From contig NZ_RHNY01000020.1 of NCBI RefSeq assembly GCF_003946345.1, forward strand, positions 1 through 46,517: a DNA stretch of 46,517 bases. Reading direction: 5' to 3'. The position numbers and the translations under genes are program-made. Positions 1-8,120 of the stretch are shown piece after piece (within the stretch, counting starts at the first letter, position 1; each line of letters begins with the position of its first letter). This DNA is from Levilactobacillus tongjiangensis. GTDB taxonomy: Bacteria > Bacillota > Bacilli > Lactobacillales > Lactobacillaceae. A model generated the notes under the pieces. That model searched no databases, was not told the origin of the DNA, and worked only from the letters and a program-made list of their open reading frames with translations.

Positions 1-12
1 TCAAAATCAGAA

Positions 13-52
13 TACAAAAAAGAGGTCCAATTCGAAAGTGAATTGAACCTCT
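13..52 (-). terminator. Rho-independent terminator at left edge
   Basis: Read on the minus strand, a 13-nt arm (40-52) pairs with 21-33 with one internal mismatch around a 6-nt loop, and is followed by a T run (13-21). It lies behind the rpmF terminator, so it is either a second stop for that transcript or belongs to a transcript beyond the window. Confidence 0.75.
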
Positions 53-113
53 GAAAATCCCTTCATCAACACCGGTTGACAAAGAGCCACTTTTGTTTTC
101 GATTTGAAACCAC

Positions 114-157
114 AAAAAAACTCCCAGAAGCCGCGGACTTCATGGGAGTTTTTTTAA
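114..157 (-). terminator. rpmF terminator (bidirectional shape)
   Basis: A near-perfect hairpin has arms AAAAAAACTCCCA (114-126) and TGGGAGTTTTTTT and a GAAG/CTTC inner pair. It begins 9 bp after the rpmF stop codon. Both strands carry a T run, so it could also stop transcripts entering from the left. Confidence 0.9.
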
Positions 158-165
158 CTAATAAA

Positions 166-354
166 TTAGTTGTTTGCGTTCTTAACCGCAACGACCTGAC
201 GGCCATCGTAGAAACCACAACTTGGGCAAACCATGTGTGACTTACGTAATTCACCACAGTTAGGGCAAGCAGTTAAATTAGGCATAGTCAACTTGATGTG
301 ACCACGACGCATAGCCTTTTTCGTCTTAGACGTTTTCCGCTTAGGTACAGCCAA
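166..354 (-). CDS. rpmF: 50S ribosomal protein L32
   Basis: Small basic protein of the large ribosomal subunit, 62 residues. The N-terminus [18 protein letters not shown] is typical of L32. Two CxxC pairs (CPNCG and CPSCG) form the zinc ribbon of the Cys-containing (zinc) form. I chose the TTG at 354 as start because GGAGG lies 7-8 bases upstream and the protein then begins with the family's MAVPKR; a longer reading frame would place the ribosome site inside the gene. It sits directly downstream of the DUF177 gene, the usual bacterial arrangement, and is closed by the hairpin at 114-157. Confidence 0.95.
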   Translation of the reverse strand: MAVPKRKTSKTKKAMRRGHIKLTMPNLTACPNCGELRKSHMVCPSCGFYDGRQVVAVKNANN

Positions 355-420
355 AGAAAACACCTCCTTCAAATAAAATTATATCCACTAGTGAAAAAAT
401 TTTAAGGCTTACAAAGAGGA

Positions 421-972
421 TTATTGATCATCCTGATCAGGGAAGAAATCCTTTAACTTTGCAAGACGTGGATCAACTGATTGATTTTCCTTCTCAACCT
501 TTTCAAGGTCCTCTTCCGCGACGACTTCCCAGTCTTTACCGGTCGGCATCTCGGCACCTTGTTGCTCAGCTTTTGAAAGAATGTGCATCGGAATCTGTAA
601 AAGAATGTTATCCCCGATAGCCTTATCGAAATCGATTTGGTCATCCTTAACTACCATCACAACGTCGGTCTTCTCAAACCGTTGCGTTGCGGCGGGGTCG
701 GAAACATAAAATTCCGTCATTTTGAAATCTACAGGCAGGTCCACCGGTGTTAGTGACCGGCTGGATGGGACCGTTAAGTCCGCCTGAACCTGTGCATCTA
801 CAACGACGTCACCATCCACGACGGAAGCAATTCCCTTTACGTGGACGGGGCTTAAATCAAGCACATCATCGCCATAGCGTTCCATTAAGTCCGCCTTTAA
901 ATCCAATGTTTCTTCAAAAGAAAGCGGCTCGTTTCGGTAATTCTTGCGGAGCTCGGTCAACGACCATTTCAT
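421..972 (-). CDS. yceD: YceD/DUF177 family protein (23S rRNA accumulation protein)
   Basis: 183-residue DUF177 protein. The family is nearly always encoded immediately upstream of rpmF, as here, and has been linked to 23S rRNA accumulation and ribosome assembly in bacteria and plastids; the biochemical role is unclear. The conserved C-terminal DPRLAKLKDFF block is present, and the middle is acidic. The start ATG has GGAGG 7 bases upstream. It is transcribed with rpmF from a near-consensus promoter at 1000-1028. The lactobacillus protein lacks the paired cysteines seen in some relatives. Confidence 0.88.
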   Translation of the reverse strand: MKWSLTELRKNYRNEPLSFEETLDLKADLMERYGDDVLDLSPVHVKGIASVVDGDVVVDAQVQADLTVPSSRSLTPVDLPVDFKMTEFYVSDPAATQRFEKTDVVMVVKDDQIDFDKAIGDNILLQIPMHILSKAEQQGAEMPTGKDWEVVAEEDLEKVEKENQSVDPRLAKLKDFFPDQDDQ

Positions 973-999
973 CGCAATCCCTCCAATGCAACGTGATAA

Positions 1000-1028
1000 A
1001 TTATACCTGTCAAAAAATGTGATGTCAA
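1000..1028 (-). promoter_or_regulatory. Consensus sigma-A promoter for yceD-rpmF
   Basis: On the minus strand TTGACA (1023-1028), a 17-base spacer and TATAAT (1000-1005) match the consensus exactly. The -35 box overlaps the last codons and stop of tmcAL, so the yceD-rpmF unit has its own strong promoter inside the end of the upstream gene. Confidence 0.88.
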
Positions 1029-2191
1029 GGTAATTTCCTTGATAGTCTATCTGAATCCGTTATTTTTACGGGAATTCGGCCATAATCTTGTGGAATTCCC
1101 GTTAGCATGGTCCGCAATTTACCTAACCGGTCATCAAATTCGCCCGGACCCTTTTGCCAATCACGATCAGCGCGACTGATCAACGGCAAAGTAACCTGCT
1201 TCTTAATTTGATGTAGGTAGGACTGACCTGCTGCCGAATACCCCAACACCCGCAAATACGTCGGTTCTGGATTCATTTCGGCCGGTTGCGCCTGAACCAA
1301 AAGGTAAGCTGCTTGCCGCTGCAAGCGCGTGTAAGTGTAGCGTTTGGTCTTCACCGTGTGCATGAATGCCTCAAAGCTATCACTGGTCAACGCCGCCCGT
1401 TTCAAGCGGTACTCAACTCCCTCTGTGATCTGGTAATTGCGCCGCAAATCGGCCACGTGCCCACTAAGCAACAGGTAGCGTAGAGCTGGCCAATAATGCT
1501 CCCAGGTCACTAATGGGCCTTGCTGAACCAATGCCAGTGTCCGGGGAGGCACCACGGATTGGACCTGCGCCCAATCTTGACGCAACACTGCCCGCCTAAC
1601 CGCCGTAGCACTCGCGTACGCGTCATCTAGGGCAATCTTGGTATCGGCATGCTGACTCCCTTTTCGTGCCAGAGGAAGCAATTCTAGGGGGCCTCCTAGC
1701 CGCTGGTTCGCCAGGGCGTAGAAGAATCCTAGAATGTCATTTCCCAGATTCAAAGTAATACCCGTTTGTTCCCGGAGATACCCCTGAAACAAGGACGCGT
1801 AAGTCTGGTCAAATTGCTTAAAGGTCGTCGGATCATCCGGTAAGTGAGCCATCAGTCGCTGGTAATCCATATTCGGATGTTCCGTCCCAAAGGCTAGCCA
1901 GTGACACTGCATTGCCGTTAACAAGGCGACGCCCCCCTGTGCAAACAGGTGAGCTGGCTGCATTGCCGCGGCACCTGGTAATTCAATCACCAAGTCGACG
2001 CCACCGGCAACTGCTGCTTCTGCTCGCTGCCATTTGTCCAAAAGAGCCGGTTCGCCCCGCTGGACCCAGTTACCGCTCATTGCCGCCACAACCACGTCAG
2101 CACCCGTCTGGCGTTTGGCCGTGGCTACCTGATAAGCGTGCCCATTATGAAATGGATTATATTCCGCAATGATTCCAACAGCCTGTAGCAT
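1025..2191 (-). CDS. tmcAL: tRNA(Met) cytidine acetate ligase (TmcAL, YlbM)
   Basis: 388 residues. TmcAL activates acetate with ATP and makes N4-acetylcytidine at the wobble base of elongator tRNA-Met in Firmicutes. The N-terminus GIIAEYNPFHNGH carries the nucleotidyltransferase-like HxGH motif (residues about 4-17), and GNWVQRGEPA follows, both typical of the family (old name YlbM). The ATG at 2191 was chosen because GGGAGG precedes it by 7 bases and it restores the family start MLQAVGIIAEYNPF; an upstream extension lies inside yqeM. It follows the yqeM stop by one base and is probably co-transcribed. Its 3' end contains the yceD-rpmF promoter. Confidence 0.93.
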   Translation of the reverse strand: MLQAVGIIAEYNPFHNGHAYQVATAKRQTGADVVVAAMSGNWVQRGEPALLDKWQRAEAAVAGGVDLVIELPGAAAMQPAHLFAQGGVALLTAMQCHWLAFGTEHPNMDYQRLMAHLPDDPTTFKQFDQTYASLFQGYLREQTGITLNLGNDILGFFYALANQRLGGPLELLPLARKGSQHADTKIALDDAYASATAVRRAVLRQDWAQVQSVVPPRTLALVQQGPLVTWEHYWPALRYLLLSGHVADLRRNYQITEGVEYRLKRAALTSDSFEAFMHTVKTKRYTYTRLQRQAAYLLVQAQPAEMNPEPTYLRVLGYSAAGQSYLHQIKKQVTLPLISRADRDWQKGPGEFDDRLGKLRTMLTGIPQDYGRIPVKITDSDRLSRKLP

Positions 2192-2192
2192 T

Positions 2193-2936
2193 CTATGCCT
2201 CCCGTGTGACCTCGAAGAACCACCGGGTGGTATCTGCGGCCACTTCATGTTCACCAAAATCAGCACTGACTCGTTGCAACGTTAACCCAGCATCCGCTAA
2301 GGCCGTCTGGTAATCAGTCAACTCATAGGTCCGCTCATGGTGCAATTCCGTCACCTTACGATACTGTCCAGTCTCATGGTCCAGCGTAAAGAAAGCCAGC
2401 TCATGTTCGGCAGCGTGAGCTTCATCTTCAATACCATAACTAGTCCAGACAAAAGCCCGTGTGTCATCGACGTAATTGTACATGTATCCAGGGTACACAT
2501 CGTCCGTTTGATGCGGTGTAATCACATCAAATAAGAACTTCCCGCCAACGGCCAAATGGTCATGAACCTCGCGAAAGGCCTTGGTCACAGCTGCTAAATC
2601 AGGTAAATAACAAAATGAGTCCGCAAAACACGTAATCGTCTGATACGTCTCAATTTCGCTCAAGTCTAACATGTTTCCCGCCATCAATGGCATAGTCACA
2701 TTGGCCTCTTCTGCGTGTTCAGCAGCCAGTGCAAGCATTTCCTCTGAGAGGTCTAAGCCACTCACATCATAGCCCTGTTCAGCCAATAAAACGCCTAGAC
2801 GACCACTTCCACAGGCGAGATCCAATACAGCCCCACTCTGCGGTTGTACACGTTCAGCGACAAAATCCAGCCACTGATCGTACATGGCTGGATCAAAAAG
2901 TTCGTCGTAAAGCTCAGCAAAGGATTGATAAATCAT
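2193..2936 (-). CDS. yqeM: Class I SAM-dependent methyltransferase (YqeM family)
   Basis: 247 residues with a Rossmann methyltransferase fold: the SAM-binding motif I VLDLACGSGRLG is at residues about 37-48, an acidic motif II (GLDLSEEMLALA) follows, and a post-I motif is visible. The substrate is unknown. The gene occupies the yqeM position of the conserved yqeK-rsfS-yqeM cluster of Firmicutes. It overlaps the rsfS stop by ATGA, so translation is probably coupled. Its place in a ribosome/tRNA cluster suggests an RNA or small-molecule target, but nothing in the sequence proves this. Confidence 0.85.
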   Translation of the reverse strand: MIYQSFAELYDELFDPAMYDQWLDFVAERVQPQSGAVLDLACGSGRLGVLLAEQGYDVSGLDLSEEMLALAAEHAEEANVTMPLMAGNMLDLSEIETYQTITCFADSFCYLPDLAAVTKAFREVHDHLAVGGKFLFDVITPHQTDDVYPGYMYNYVDDTRAFVWTSYGIEDEAHAAEHELAFFTLDHETGQYRKVTELHHERTYELTDYQTALADAGLTLQRVSADFGEHEVAADTTRWFFEVTREA

Positions 2937-3289
2937 GCTTCAACCCATTCGCCCAGGTCCATAGTTGGCGCATCAGACCACAGCTTCTCCAAGTTGTAAT
3001 GGCTCCGTTGATCCTTCTGAAAGACGTGAACGACCACATCACCCAAGTCAATCAGGATCCAGCTAGCGGCATCCTTACCTTCAACGTCACGAACTTCAAC
3101 GTTGTTAGCAGCCATTTGGTCCGTAATTTCATCTGCAATGGCTTGGACTTGCCGAGTCGAATTGGCTTCCATAATTAAGAAGTAATCAGCTAACAAGCTA
3201 ACCTTGGTCATATCTAAGGCGGTTAATTCCTCTGCCCGTTTGTTTTCTGCGGCTTTAACCGCAATTTCTAAAATTTGTTTACTTTCCAT
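2933..3289 (-). CDS. rsfS: Ribosomal silencing factor RsfS (YqeL)
   Basis: 118-residue RsfS/Iojap protein. It binds ribosomal protein uL14 and blocks joining of the subunits during starvation or assembly. The conserved core ALDMTKVSLLADYF, the RQVQAIADEI block and the C-terminal DLGDVVVHVF segment are all present. I used the ATG at 3289, which has GGAG 9 bases upstream and gives the expected MESKQILEIAVKAAENKRAEE start; a longer frame runs into the intergenic gap after yqeK. The stop overlaps the yqeM start. Confidence 0.94.
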   Translation of the reverse strand: MESKQILEIAVKAAENKRAEELTALDMTKVSLLADYFLIMEANSTRQVQAIADEITDQMAANNVEVRDVEGKDAASWILIDLGDVVVHVFQKDQRSHYNLEKLWSDAPTMDLGEWVEA

Positions 3290-3302
3290 GCCTTTTCTCC
3301 TC

Positions 3303-3908
3303 TCAAACGTTTGGATATTGGGGTACCCACGCATTGTAGGTATCTAGAGATTTTGGATAAATTGGTTGATTATTGTCAATCAGGTAAGCCAGTGTATGTT
3401 TGGCCTGATAAGCCACACCCATAGCCAATTCTTTGTCCGTTAACCGTCGCGCATCATCAACACCGGGAAAATCCCGGGCCGGCTCAATAAAGTCCGCCAT
3501 GTAGACGACTTGCTCCAGTGGCGACATGTACGCAGCGCCAGTGGTATGGTGGCGAACGGCATTGAGAATATCTTCGTCATAAATTCCTAATTCATGCTTA
3601 ATTAATTCAGCACCAACCACGCCATGCCAAATCGCGTTCCCGTAGTTCAACAACTCGGGTGCAAGTTGGTAGTCCTTGATGGTCTGAATAAAATCTTCAG
3701 CTGGCCGCTGCTTAGCGTAGTCGTGCGTCAGGCCAGCGATACTGGCTTTTTCCAAGTCAACACCGTTCGCCTCTGCTAACCGTAATGCAGTTTGCTCGAC
3801 GCGTTGGACGTGCTTAAACCGTTTTGGTTTCAATTGTTTTTCAATTTTTGCTAACAATTCGTCCCGGGTTCCGGGAAAAATGTTGGCGTGATAGGTCAAC
3901 TCAGTCAC
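3303..3908 (-). CDS. yqeK: HD-domain bis(5'-nucleosyl)-tetraphosphatase YqeK
   Basis: 201 residues. YqeK proteins are HD-superfamily symmetrical Ap4A hydrolases in Firmicutes. The HD motif is visible as H in FKHVQRVEQTALRLAE (residues about 33-48) and the His-Asp pair in AGLTHDYAK (about 59-67); a further metal/catalytic histidine lies in AIWHGVVGAEL and a later HHTTG block. The start is GTG, overlapping the end of nadD by 8 bases, with AAAGGAG somewhat far upstream. Pairing with nadD links it to adenine-nucleotide metabolism. Confidence 0.9.
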   Translation of the reverse strand: MTELTYHANIFPGTRDELLAKIEKQLKPKRFKHVQRVEQTALRLAEANGVDLEKASIAGLTHDYAKQRPAEDFIQTIKDYQLAPELLNYGNAIWHGVVGAELIKHELGIYDEDILNAVRHHTTGAAYMSPLEQVVYMADFIEPARDFPGVDDARRLTDKELAMGVAYQAKHTLAYLIDNNQPIYPKSLDTYNAWVPQYPNV

Positions 3909-4533
3909 GATATAAGAGATGCTCCTTTATATAGAGATCAACCATGGTCGGCACTAAATAACGGACCGACTGGCCTCGCCGAACCTGATCCCGAACCATC
4001 GTGGAACTAATGCCAATCTGTGGCACATCCACCCATAGAACTGGATACGGTGATTGATGCGAAAAACCTTGGCGACAAACCCCCACAAATTGAACCAATT
4101 TTAAGAGTTCATCAATACGATACCACTTGGGTAAATAGGCAACCATGTCACCACCAATAATAAAGTAATATTGGTTCTCCGGATGAGCCCGCGTCAGCTG
4201 GACCATCGTGTCATAGGTGTAACTACGACCACCTCGCTCAACTTCCGCTAACTCTAAATCAAACCGAGGATTGTCCGCAATCGCTCCTTTAACCATGGCT
4301 ACGCGATTCTTCGCGGGAATTGTCAATTTGCGGTCAACGTGAGGCGGCTCAGCATCCGGCATAAAAAGGACTCGATCCAATCCTAATTGGGTGGCAACCT
4401 GATCAGCGATGACGAGGTGTCCCAAATGTGGCGGATTAAACGTCCCCCCTAAAATACCGATACGCCGTTTCTTGGCGGTCGCTGTCATTTCAGTCACGAC
4501 CTGTGTACTCGTCCGCTCTTGAATTTTTACCAC
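3901..4533 (-). CDS. nadD: Nicotinate-nucleotide adenylyltransferase
   Basis: 210 residues. Adenylates nicotinate mononucleotide to deamido-NAD in NAD biosynthesis. The ATP-binding motif GGTFNPPHLGHL (residues about 28-39) and the C-terminal ISSTMVRDQVRRG signature (normally ISSTxIR) identify the nucleotidyltransferase. The GTG at 4533 has GGGAGG about 10 bases upstream; the in-frame ATG 15 codons later has only a weak site, so the start is moderately certain. It is flanked by yhbY and yqeK in the conserved cluster. Confidence 0.94.
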   Translation of the reverse strand: MVKIQERTSTQVVTEMTATAKKRRIGILGGTFNPPHLGHLVIADQVATQLGLDRVLFMPDAEPPHVDRKLTIPAKNRVAMVKGAIADNPRFDLELAEVERGGRSYTYDTMVQLTRAHPENQYYFIIGGDMVAYLPKWYRIDELLKLVQFVGVCRQGFSHQSPYPVLWVDVPQIGISSTMVRDQVRRGQSVRYLVPTMVDLYIKEHLLYRD

Positions 4534-4548
4534 GACTGCAAGACCTCC

Positions 4549-4857
4549 CTACATGTTTTCCACGATTGGTGAAATCTTTTGATTTTCTTGGTCCGTCGCA
4601 ACCCGGTACAGGACTAAGACCCGACCGATTGTTTGAACCACTTGAATGTCCGTATTATCTTCAATAAAGGCCTTCGTTTCATCAACGGAGACTTCCGCAC
4701 TCTGCTGTAAATTAATCTTGATCAGTTCCCGGTTTTCCAAGGCACCAGTCAATTGATCCAGCCAAGCACTCGTTAAACCATTTTTCCCAATAGAAAATAA
4801 TGGTCGCATGTTGTGGGCATGAGCCCGTAAGTAACGCTTCTGTTTCCCTCGTAACAA
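4549..4857 (-). CDS. yhbY: YhbY family RNA-binding protein (CRM domain)
   Basis: About 102 residues, covering the whole CRM (KH-like) RNA-binding domain found in ribosome-assembly factors. LRGKQKRYLRA at the N-terminus and the central SIGKNGLTSAWLDQL with its GxxG-like loop are diagnostic. I propose the TTG at 4857 as start: GGAGG lies 8 bases upstream and the protein then begins like its relatives (M-LRGKQKRYLR). The nearby ATG (4872) would put that ribosome site inside the gene. It starts just after the yqeH stop and binds pre-50S particles in relatives. Confidence 0.9.
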   Translation of the reverse strand: MLRGKQKRYLRAHAHNMRPLFSIGKNGLTSAWLDQLTGALENRELIKINLQQSAEVSVDETKAFIEDNTDIQVVQTIGRVLVLYRVATDQENQKISPIVENM

Positions 4858-4874
4858 GTTGTCGTCCTCCATTT

Positions 4875-6017
4875 TTAAATCATTGCGCGACGTAACAATA
4901 CGCCAACACCTGCTGGTGCCCAGCCCGTCACATGGGCGCCGGCTGGAACGGTAATCCAACCCAATCCTTCAAAGACCAAATCACTCTTCGTAGTGGTCTT
5001 GAATTCATGTGGCACTAACGGTGGGAAGTCATCCTTATTCTCGGCGCGTGGTGGTGTCAACAACTGGCCCAGCTGCCGTTCATAGAAATCATCCGCGTTT
5101 TCCAATTTAGTCCGGTGAAGGTACAAATTGTTCTCGAAGTACGCCGTAAATCCCGTCTTAGGACCCTTGGTGTAATCAAAACGCGCAACACCACCTAAGA
5201 ATAGGGTTTGTTGTTCATTTAACTGGTAATTTTTAGGTTTAACTGGCTTCTGTGGCGTGACGATCTTCAGATCTTTGCCATCAATGAAGTGCGCCATTTG
5301 TTGGTTTTGAATGATTCCAGGGGTGTCGACCAAGACGTGGTCGTCATCCAAAGGTAATTCAATCTTGTCCAACGTTGTCCCAGGGAACCGGGAAGTCGTG
5401 ATCAAATCCTTAACCCCAGTGTTTTGCCGGATAATTTGATTGATCAACGTCGATTTCCCAACATTAGTGACCCCAACAACGTACACGTCACGGTCGCCCC
5501 GGTACTTGTTGATCAACTGAAGCAGACCATCAACGGATTGATTGGTCTTAGCACTCAACAGCGTCACGTCGATTGGCCGCAATCCTTGTTCATTGGCACG
5601 TTGACGCAGCCAGTCTTGTAGCTTGCTGCGTTTCAGGGAACGGGGTAGCAAGTCTTCCTTGTTCCCCACCAGTAAGATAGGATTGCTCCCAACGAACCGA
5701 TGCAGACCAGGAATGACACTCCCATTGAAATCAAAGATGTCCACGACGTAAACAATCAGGGCGTTGGCGTCCTGAATCTGGGTCAATAGGTTCAGAAAGT
5801 CATCATCCGTTAAGCCAACGGGGACGATTTCGTTATAGTGACGCAACCGGAAGCACCGCTGACAATAGACCTCTTCCTTTTCCAATCCCTTATCTAATGC
5901 AGATTGCGGCGTGTAACCCGGTGCCGTCTTATCCGTCGTTTGAATCTCTGCACCACACCCAATACAGTGTAATGGCTCACCGTCAATTAAGACGGGTTCA
6001 ATGTTTTTGTCGTTCAT
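4875..6017 (-). CDS. yqeH: Ribosome biogenesis GTPase YqeH
   Basis: 380 residues. YqeH is a circularly permuted GTPase needed for 30S assembly. An N-terminal zinc finger (CIGCG ... CQRCFRLRHYN, residues about 18-62) is followed by the permuted motifs: NKED (G4), LSAK (G5), GVTNVGKST (G1, P-loop) and DTPG (G3). The C-terminal domain is of the RNA-binding kind seen in TrpP-like relatives. The start ATG at 6017 has GGAGG 6 bases upstream. It overlaps the end of yqeG and lies directly upstream of yhbY, as in B. subtilis. Confidence 0.95.
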   Translation of the reverse strand: MNDKNIEPVLIDGEPLHCIGCGAEIQTTDKTAPGYTPQSALDKGLEKEEVYCQRCFRLRHYNEIVPVGLTDDDFLNLLTQIQDANALIVYVVDIFDFNGSVIPGLHRFVGSNPILLVGNKEDLLPRSLKRSKLQDWLRQRANEQGLRPIDVTLLSAKTNQSVDGLLQLINKYRGDRDVYVVGVTNVGKSTLINQIIRQNTGVKDLITTSRFPGTTLDKIELPLDDDHVLVDTPGIIQNQQMAHFIDGKDLKIVTPQKPVKPKNYQLNEQQTLFLGGVARFDYTKGPKTGFTAYFENNLYLHRTKLENADDFYERQLGQLLTPPRAENKDDFPPLVPHEFKTTTKSDLVFEGLGWITVPAGAHVTGWAPAGVGVLLRRAMI

Positions 6018-6540
6018 CAAGATCCTCCTGCCAAGTTAATTCGGGATAGTCATGCCGTAAACGCCACATAACCACCTTTTCTAATAATCGATTACCCTTT
6101 GTGATCCACGCATCTGACTTTAAAATGGGTTTCACTAAAACGCTACGAACACCACTATGATGTGCTGCCCAAACGTCAGTCAATAGCTGATCACCCACCA
6201 TGACCACTTCATCGCGGCGTAAATGCCAACGGTGAAGTGCGCGATTCAACCCCCAAGGTAGTGGTTTTAACGCGCGCTGAATGTAGGGCAGCTCAAACGG
6301 TGCCACGGCCCGGTCGACCCGGGCACGACTGTTATTCGACACCACGATGACCTGAATATCCGCCATTTCGAGTAGTGTCAACCAGTGGCGTAGCTCTGGT
6401 GTCCCATCAGGATTATTCCAGGCAATCAACGTATTGTCCAGGTCGGTCAACACCGCCCGGACCCCGTTTGCTTTTAGCTGCCCCGGTGTCAAATCGTATA
6501 TGTTCGTAACCATCCACGTGGGTTTGAATCCAGAAACCAT
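5998..6540 (-). CDS. yqeG: HAD phosphatase YqeG (phosphatidylglycerophosphatase-like)
   Basis: 180 residues, HAD superfamily subfamily IIIA. The nucleophile motif DLDNTLIAW (family DxDxT) is at residues about 34-42, a threonine/serine motif II (VVSNNS) follows, and motif III/IV is seen as KPLPWGL and GDQLLTDVWAAH. Relatives dephosphorylate phosphatidylglycerophosphate or act unidentified in ribosome clusters. The ATG at 6540 is preferred: a G-rich site (AAGGGGGG) lies upstream, although spacing is a little long. It is the first gene of the cluster running down to tmcAL; a TATAAT-type -10 lies at 6595-6600. Confidence 0.88.
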   Translation of the reverse strand: MVSGFKPTWMVTNIYDLTPGQLKANGVRAVLTDLDNTLIAWNNPDGTPELRHWLTLLEMADIQVIVVSNNSRARVDRAVAPFELPYIQRALKPLPWGLNRALHRWHLRRDEVVMVGDQLLTDVWAAHHSGVRSVLVKPILKSDAWITKGNRLLEKVVMWRLRHDYPELTWQEDLDERQKH

Positions 6541-6594
6541 GCGGGTGACTGCCCCCCTTCGTCCTATTGCCGTTACCGGCATGTCTAGCTTTTC

Positions 6595-6600
6595 ATTATA
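6595..6600 (-). promoter_or_regulatory. -10 box of probable yqeG operon promoter
   Basis: TATAAT on the minus strand, 55 bases upstream of the yqeG ATG, in the gap after rplT. The matching -35 (TGGTAA, 17 bases further) is poor, so the promoter may be weak or regulated. Confidence 0.5.
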
Positions 6601-6689
6601 CGCAATCTACGTCCATTTTACCACCAGGAACGGTTAGGTTTGCATATCTAGCTGAAATTGATTCCGGATTGAACCATTTCCTAGAATCT

Positions 6690-6720
6690 AAAAAAGACTC
6701 CGCATACGCGAAGTCTTTTC
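6690..6720 (-). terminator. rplT (infC operon) terminator
   Basis: On the minus strand a hairpin with arms AAAGACTTCGC and GCGGAGTCTTT around a GTAT loop is followed by T6, 12 bases after the rplT stop. It ends the infC-rpmI-rplT operon. Confidence 0.9.
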
Positions 6721-6731
6721 CAATCGACTGA

Positions 6732-7091
6732 TTAAGCAGCCAAAGCTTCCTTAGCTTGGTCAGCTAAAGCCTTGAATGCAGCAGCATCGTTCACTGCTAA
6801 GTCGGCTAACATCTTACGGTTAACGTCGATGTTGGCTAACTTCAAACCGTGCATCAACTTGCTGTAGCTCAGACCGTTCATCCGGGCTGCGGCGTTGATC
6901 CGGGCAATCCAGAGCTTCCGGAAGTTACGCTTAGTGGCTTTACGGTCACGGAAGGCGTATTGACGACCCTTCATGACTTGGTCCTTAGCAACCTTAAATA
7001 AACGGTGCTTTGAACCACGGTAACCCTTAGCTAACTTTAAAACTTTCTTGCGACGTGCGCGTGTAACAGTACCGCCTTTAACTCGTGGCAT
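6732..7091 (-). CDS. rplT: 50S ribosomal protein L20
   Basis: 119 residues, the standard length. L20 binds 23S rRNA early in 50S assembly and, in Firmicutes, represses its own operon by binding the mRNA leader. The start [25 protein letters not shown] and the helical core [17 protein letters not shown] are diagnostic. GGAGG precedes the ATG by 7 bases. It is the third gene of the infC operon; a short GTCGAC...GTCGAC hairpin lies in the 69-bp gap after rpmI (7125-7141). Confidence 0.97.
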   Translation of the reverse strand: MPRVKGGTVTRARRKKVLKLAKGYRGSKHRLFKVAKDQVMKGRQYAFRDRKATKRNFRKLWIARINAAARMNGLSYSKLMHGLKLANIDVNRKMLADLAVNDAAAFKALADQAKEALAA

Positions 7092-7160
7092 AATCTTTTC
7101 CTCCTAAATCAATTCAAACATTATGTCGACTCTTCGTCGACCCGAAAATTGTTGACCCGC

Positions 7161-7355
7161 TTACTTTTGTAACAGAGAACGGTAAGTCTTGATGGTCGTT
7201 TCGTTCATCATCCGGGTACCACGAAGGTTCCGGCGTTGCTTCTTGGTCTTACCGTGGAAACGGTGAGACGTGTAAGCGTTGGCACTCTTGATACCGCCCT
7301 TGGCAGTTACTTTGAAACGCTTAGCTGCGGCGCGGTTAGTCTTCATCTTTGGCAT
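7161..7355 (-). CDS. rpmI: 50S ribosomal protein L35
   Basis: 64 residues, normal for L35. PKMKTNRAAAKRFKVTAKGG at the start and SHRFHGKTKKQRRNLRGT in the middle are typical. The ATG at 7355 gives the family N-terminus; GGAGG lies about 12 bases upstream, slightly distant. Middle gene of infC-rpmI-rplT. Confidence 0.97.
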   Translation of the reverse strand: MPKMKTNRAAAKRFKVTAKGGIKSANAYTSHRFHGKTKKQRRNLRGTRMMNETTIKTYRSLLQK

Positions 7356-7405
7356 AATACGAAATATCCTCCTTAAATCGGTAGCCGGAGCTACCACAAT
7401 CAACT

Positions 7406-7930
7406 CTACTTATTCTCAGCGATGGGCGACAGCATCAAGAACATGCTTCGACCGTCCATCTTTGGCCGTTGTTCAACGGTAGCGACATCAGAAGTTTCCT
7501 GAGCCATTCGGTTGAGCACCTCACGACCAATGTCTTTATGAGTGATGGCCCGACCTTTAAACCGAATCGATACGCGAACCTTTTCGCCCTTAGCCAAGAA
7601 CTTTTTAGCGTTCTTTAACTTGGTATTAAAGTCGTTGGTATCAATCGTAGGACTTAACCGTACTTCTTTGACACTGATCACTTTTTGCTTCTTACGAGCT
7701 TCACGTTGCTTCTTTTGCAACTCAAAGCGGTATTTCCCGTAGTCCATGATCCGGGCTACTGGTGGCTTAGCTTTCGGTGCAACCAAAACTAAATCGAGGT
7801 TTGCTTCTTCAGCAATTTTTAAAGCTTCGCTTTTAGACTTGATACCCAATTGTTCACCGTCGCCGGCAATCAATCGAACCTCACGTGCGCGAATCCCCTC
7901 GTTGACAATCGTGTCGTTTGCTATGGTAAT
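7406..7930 (-). CDS. infC: Translation initiation factor IF-3
   Basis: About 174 residues with both IF3 domains: the N-domain ([17 protein letters not shown] ... [14 protein letters not shown]) and the C-domain ([18 protein letters not shown] ... [12 protein letters not shown]). No ATG exists in frame upstream of the conserved N-terminus. The codon series after GGAGGTGG is ATT ACC ATA GCA AAC, so translation must start at ATT (7930) or, less likely, ATA (7924). AUU starts are the known basis of IF3 self-control, since IF3 itself rejects non-standard start codons. Spacing favours the ATA slightly; homology favours ATT. First gene of the operon, behind an attenuator. Confidence 0.94.
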   Translation of the reverse strand: MTIANDTIVNEGIRAREVRLIAGDGEQLGIKSKSEALKIAEEANLDLVLVAPKAKPPVARIMDYGKYRFELQKKQREARKKQKVISVKEVRLSPTIDTNDFNTKLKNAKKFLAKGEKVRVSIRFKGRAITHKDIGREVLNRMAQETSDVATVEQRPKMDGRSMFLMLSPIAENK

Positions 7931-7973
7931 CCACCTCCAAAAAATTCTCGAGAACTGCAGAAATCTCACTCAC

Positions 7974-8019
7974 AAAAAAATGCGGGAACCTCTGATCAAC
8001 AATCAAACGGCTCCCGCAT
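7974..8019 (-). terminator. Attenuator hairpin in the infC leader
   Basis: On the minus strand a stem TGCGGGA(gcc)/(ggt)TCCCGCA (7981-8019) is followed by T7 (7974-7980). It lies 44 bases upstream of the infC start, inside the transcript made from the promoter at 8121-8149, so it is an intrinsic terminator in a 5' leader. This is the position of the L20-responsive attenuator of Firmicutes; I infer that role. Confidence 0.85.
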
Positions 8020-8114
8020 GAAATCCAACTAAAATAGTCGAACTAACGTGCATATCCAGCCCAGCAGCGTTAGCCACAGGGCGAGAAGCGGAAGCCTCTG
8101 CTTAATTTCTCAAC
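8020..8114 (-). promoter_or_regulatory. Probable L20-leader aptamer/antiterminator region of infC
   Basis: The ~95 bases between the predicted start of transcription and the attenuator contain nested inverted repeats (AAGC...GCTT near 8086-8105; GCCC...GGGC about 8058-8082). Together with the hairpin at 7981-8019 they could form the alternative folds expected of an autoregulatory L20 leader. Assignment rests on position and structure, not on a covariance-model match. Confidence 0.55.
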
Positions 8115-8120
8115 TTATTT

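Noticed and set aside
747-1022. 91-codon plus-strand frame opposite yceD
   Set aside because: Antisense to a well-supported conserved gene; low-complexity composition and no ribosome site.
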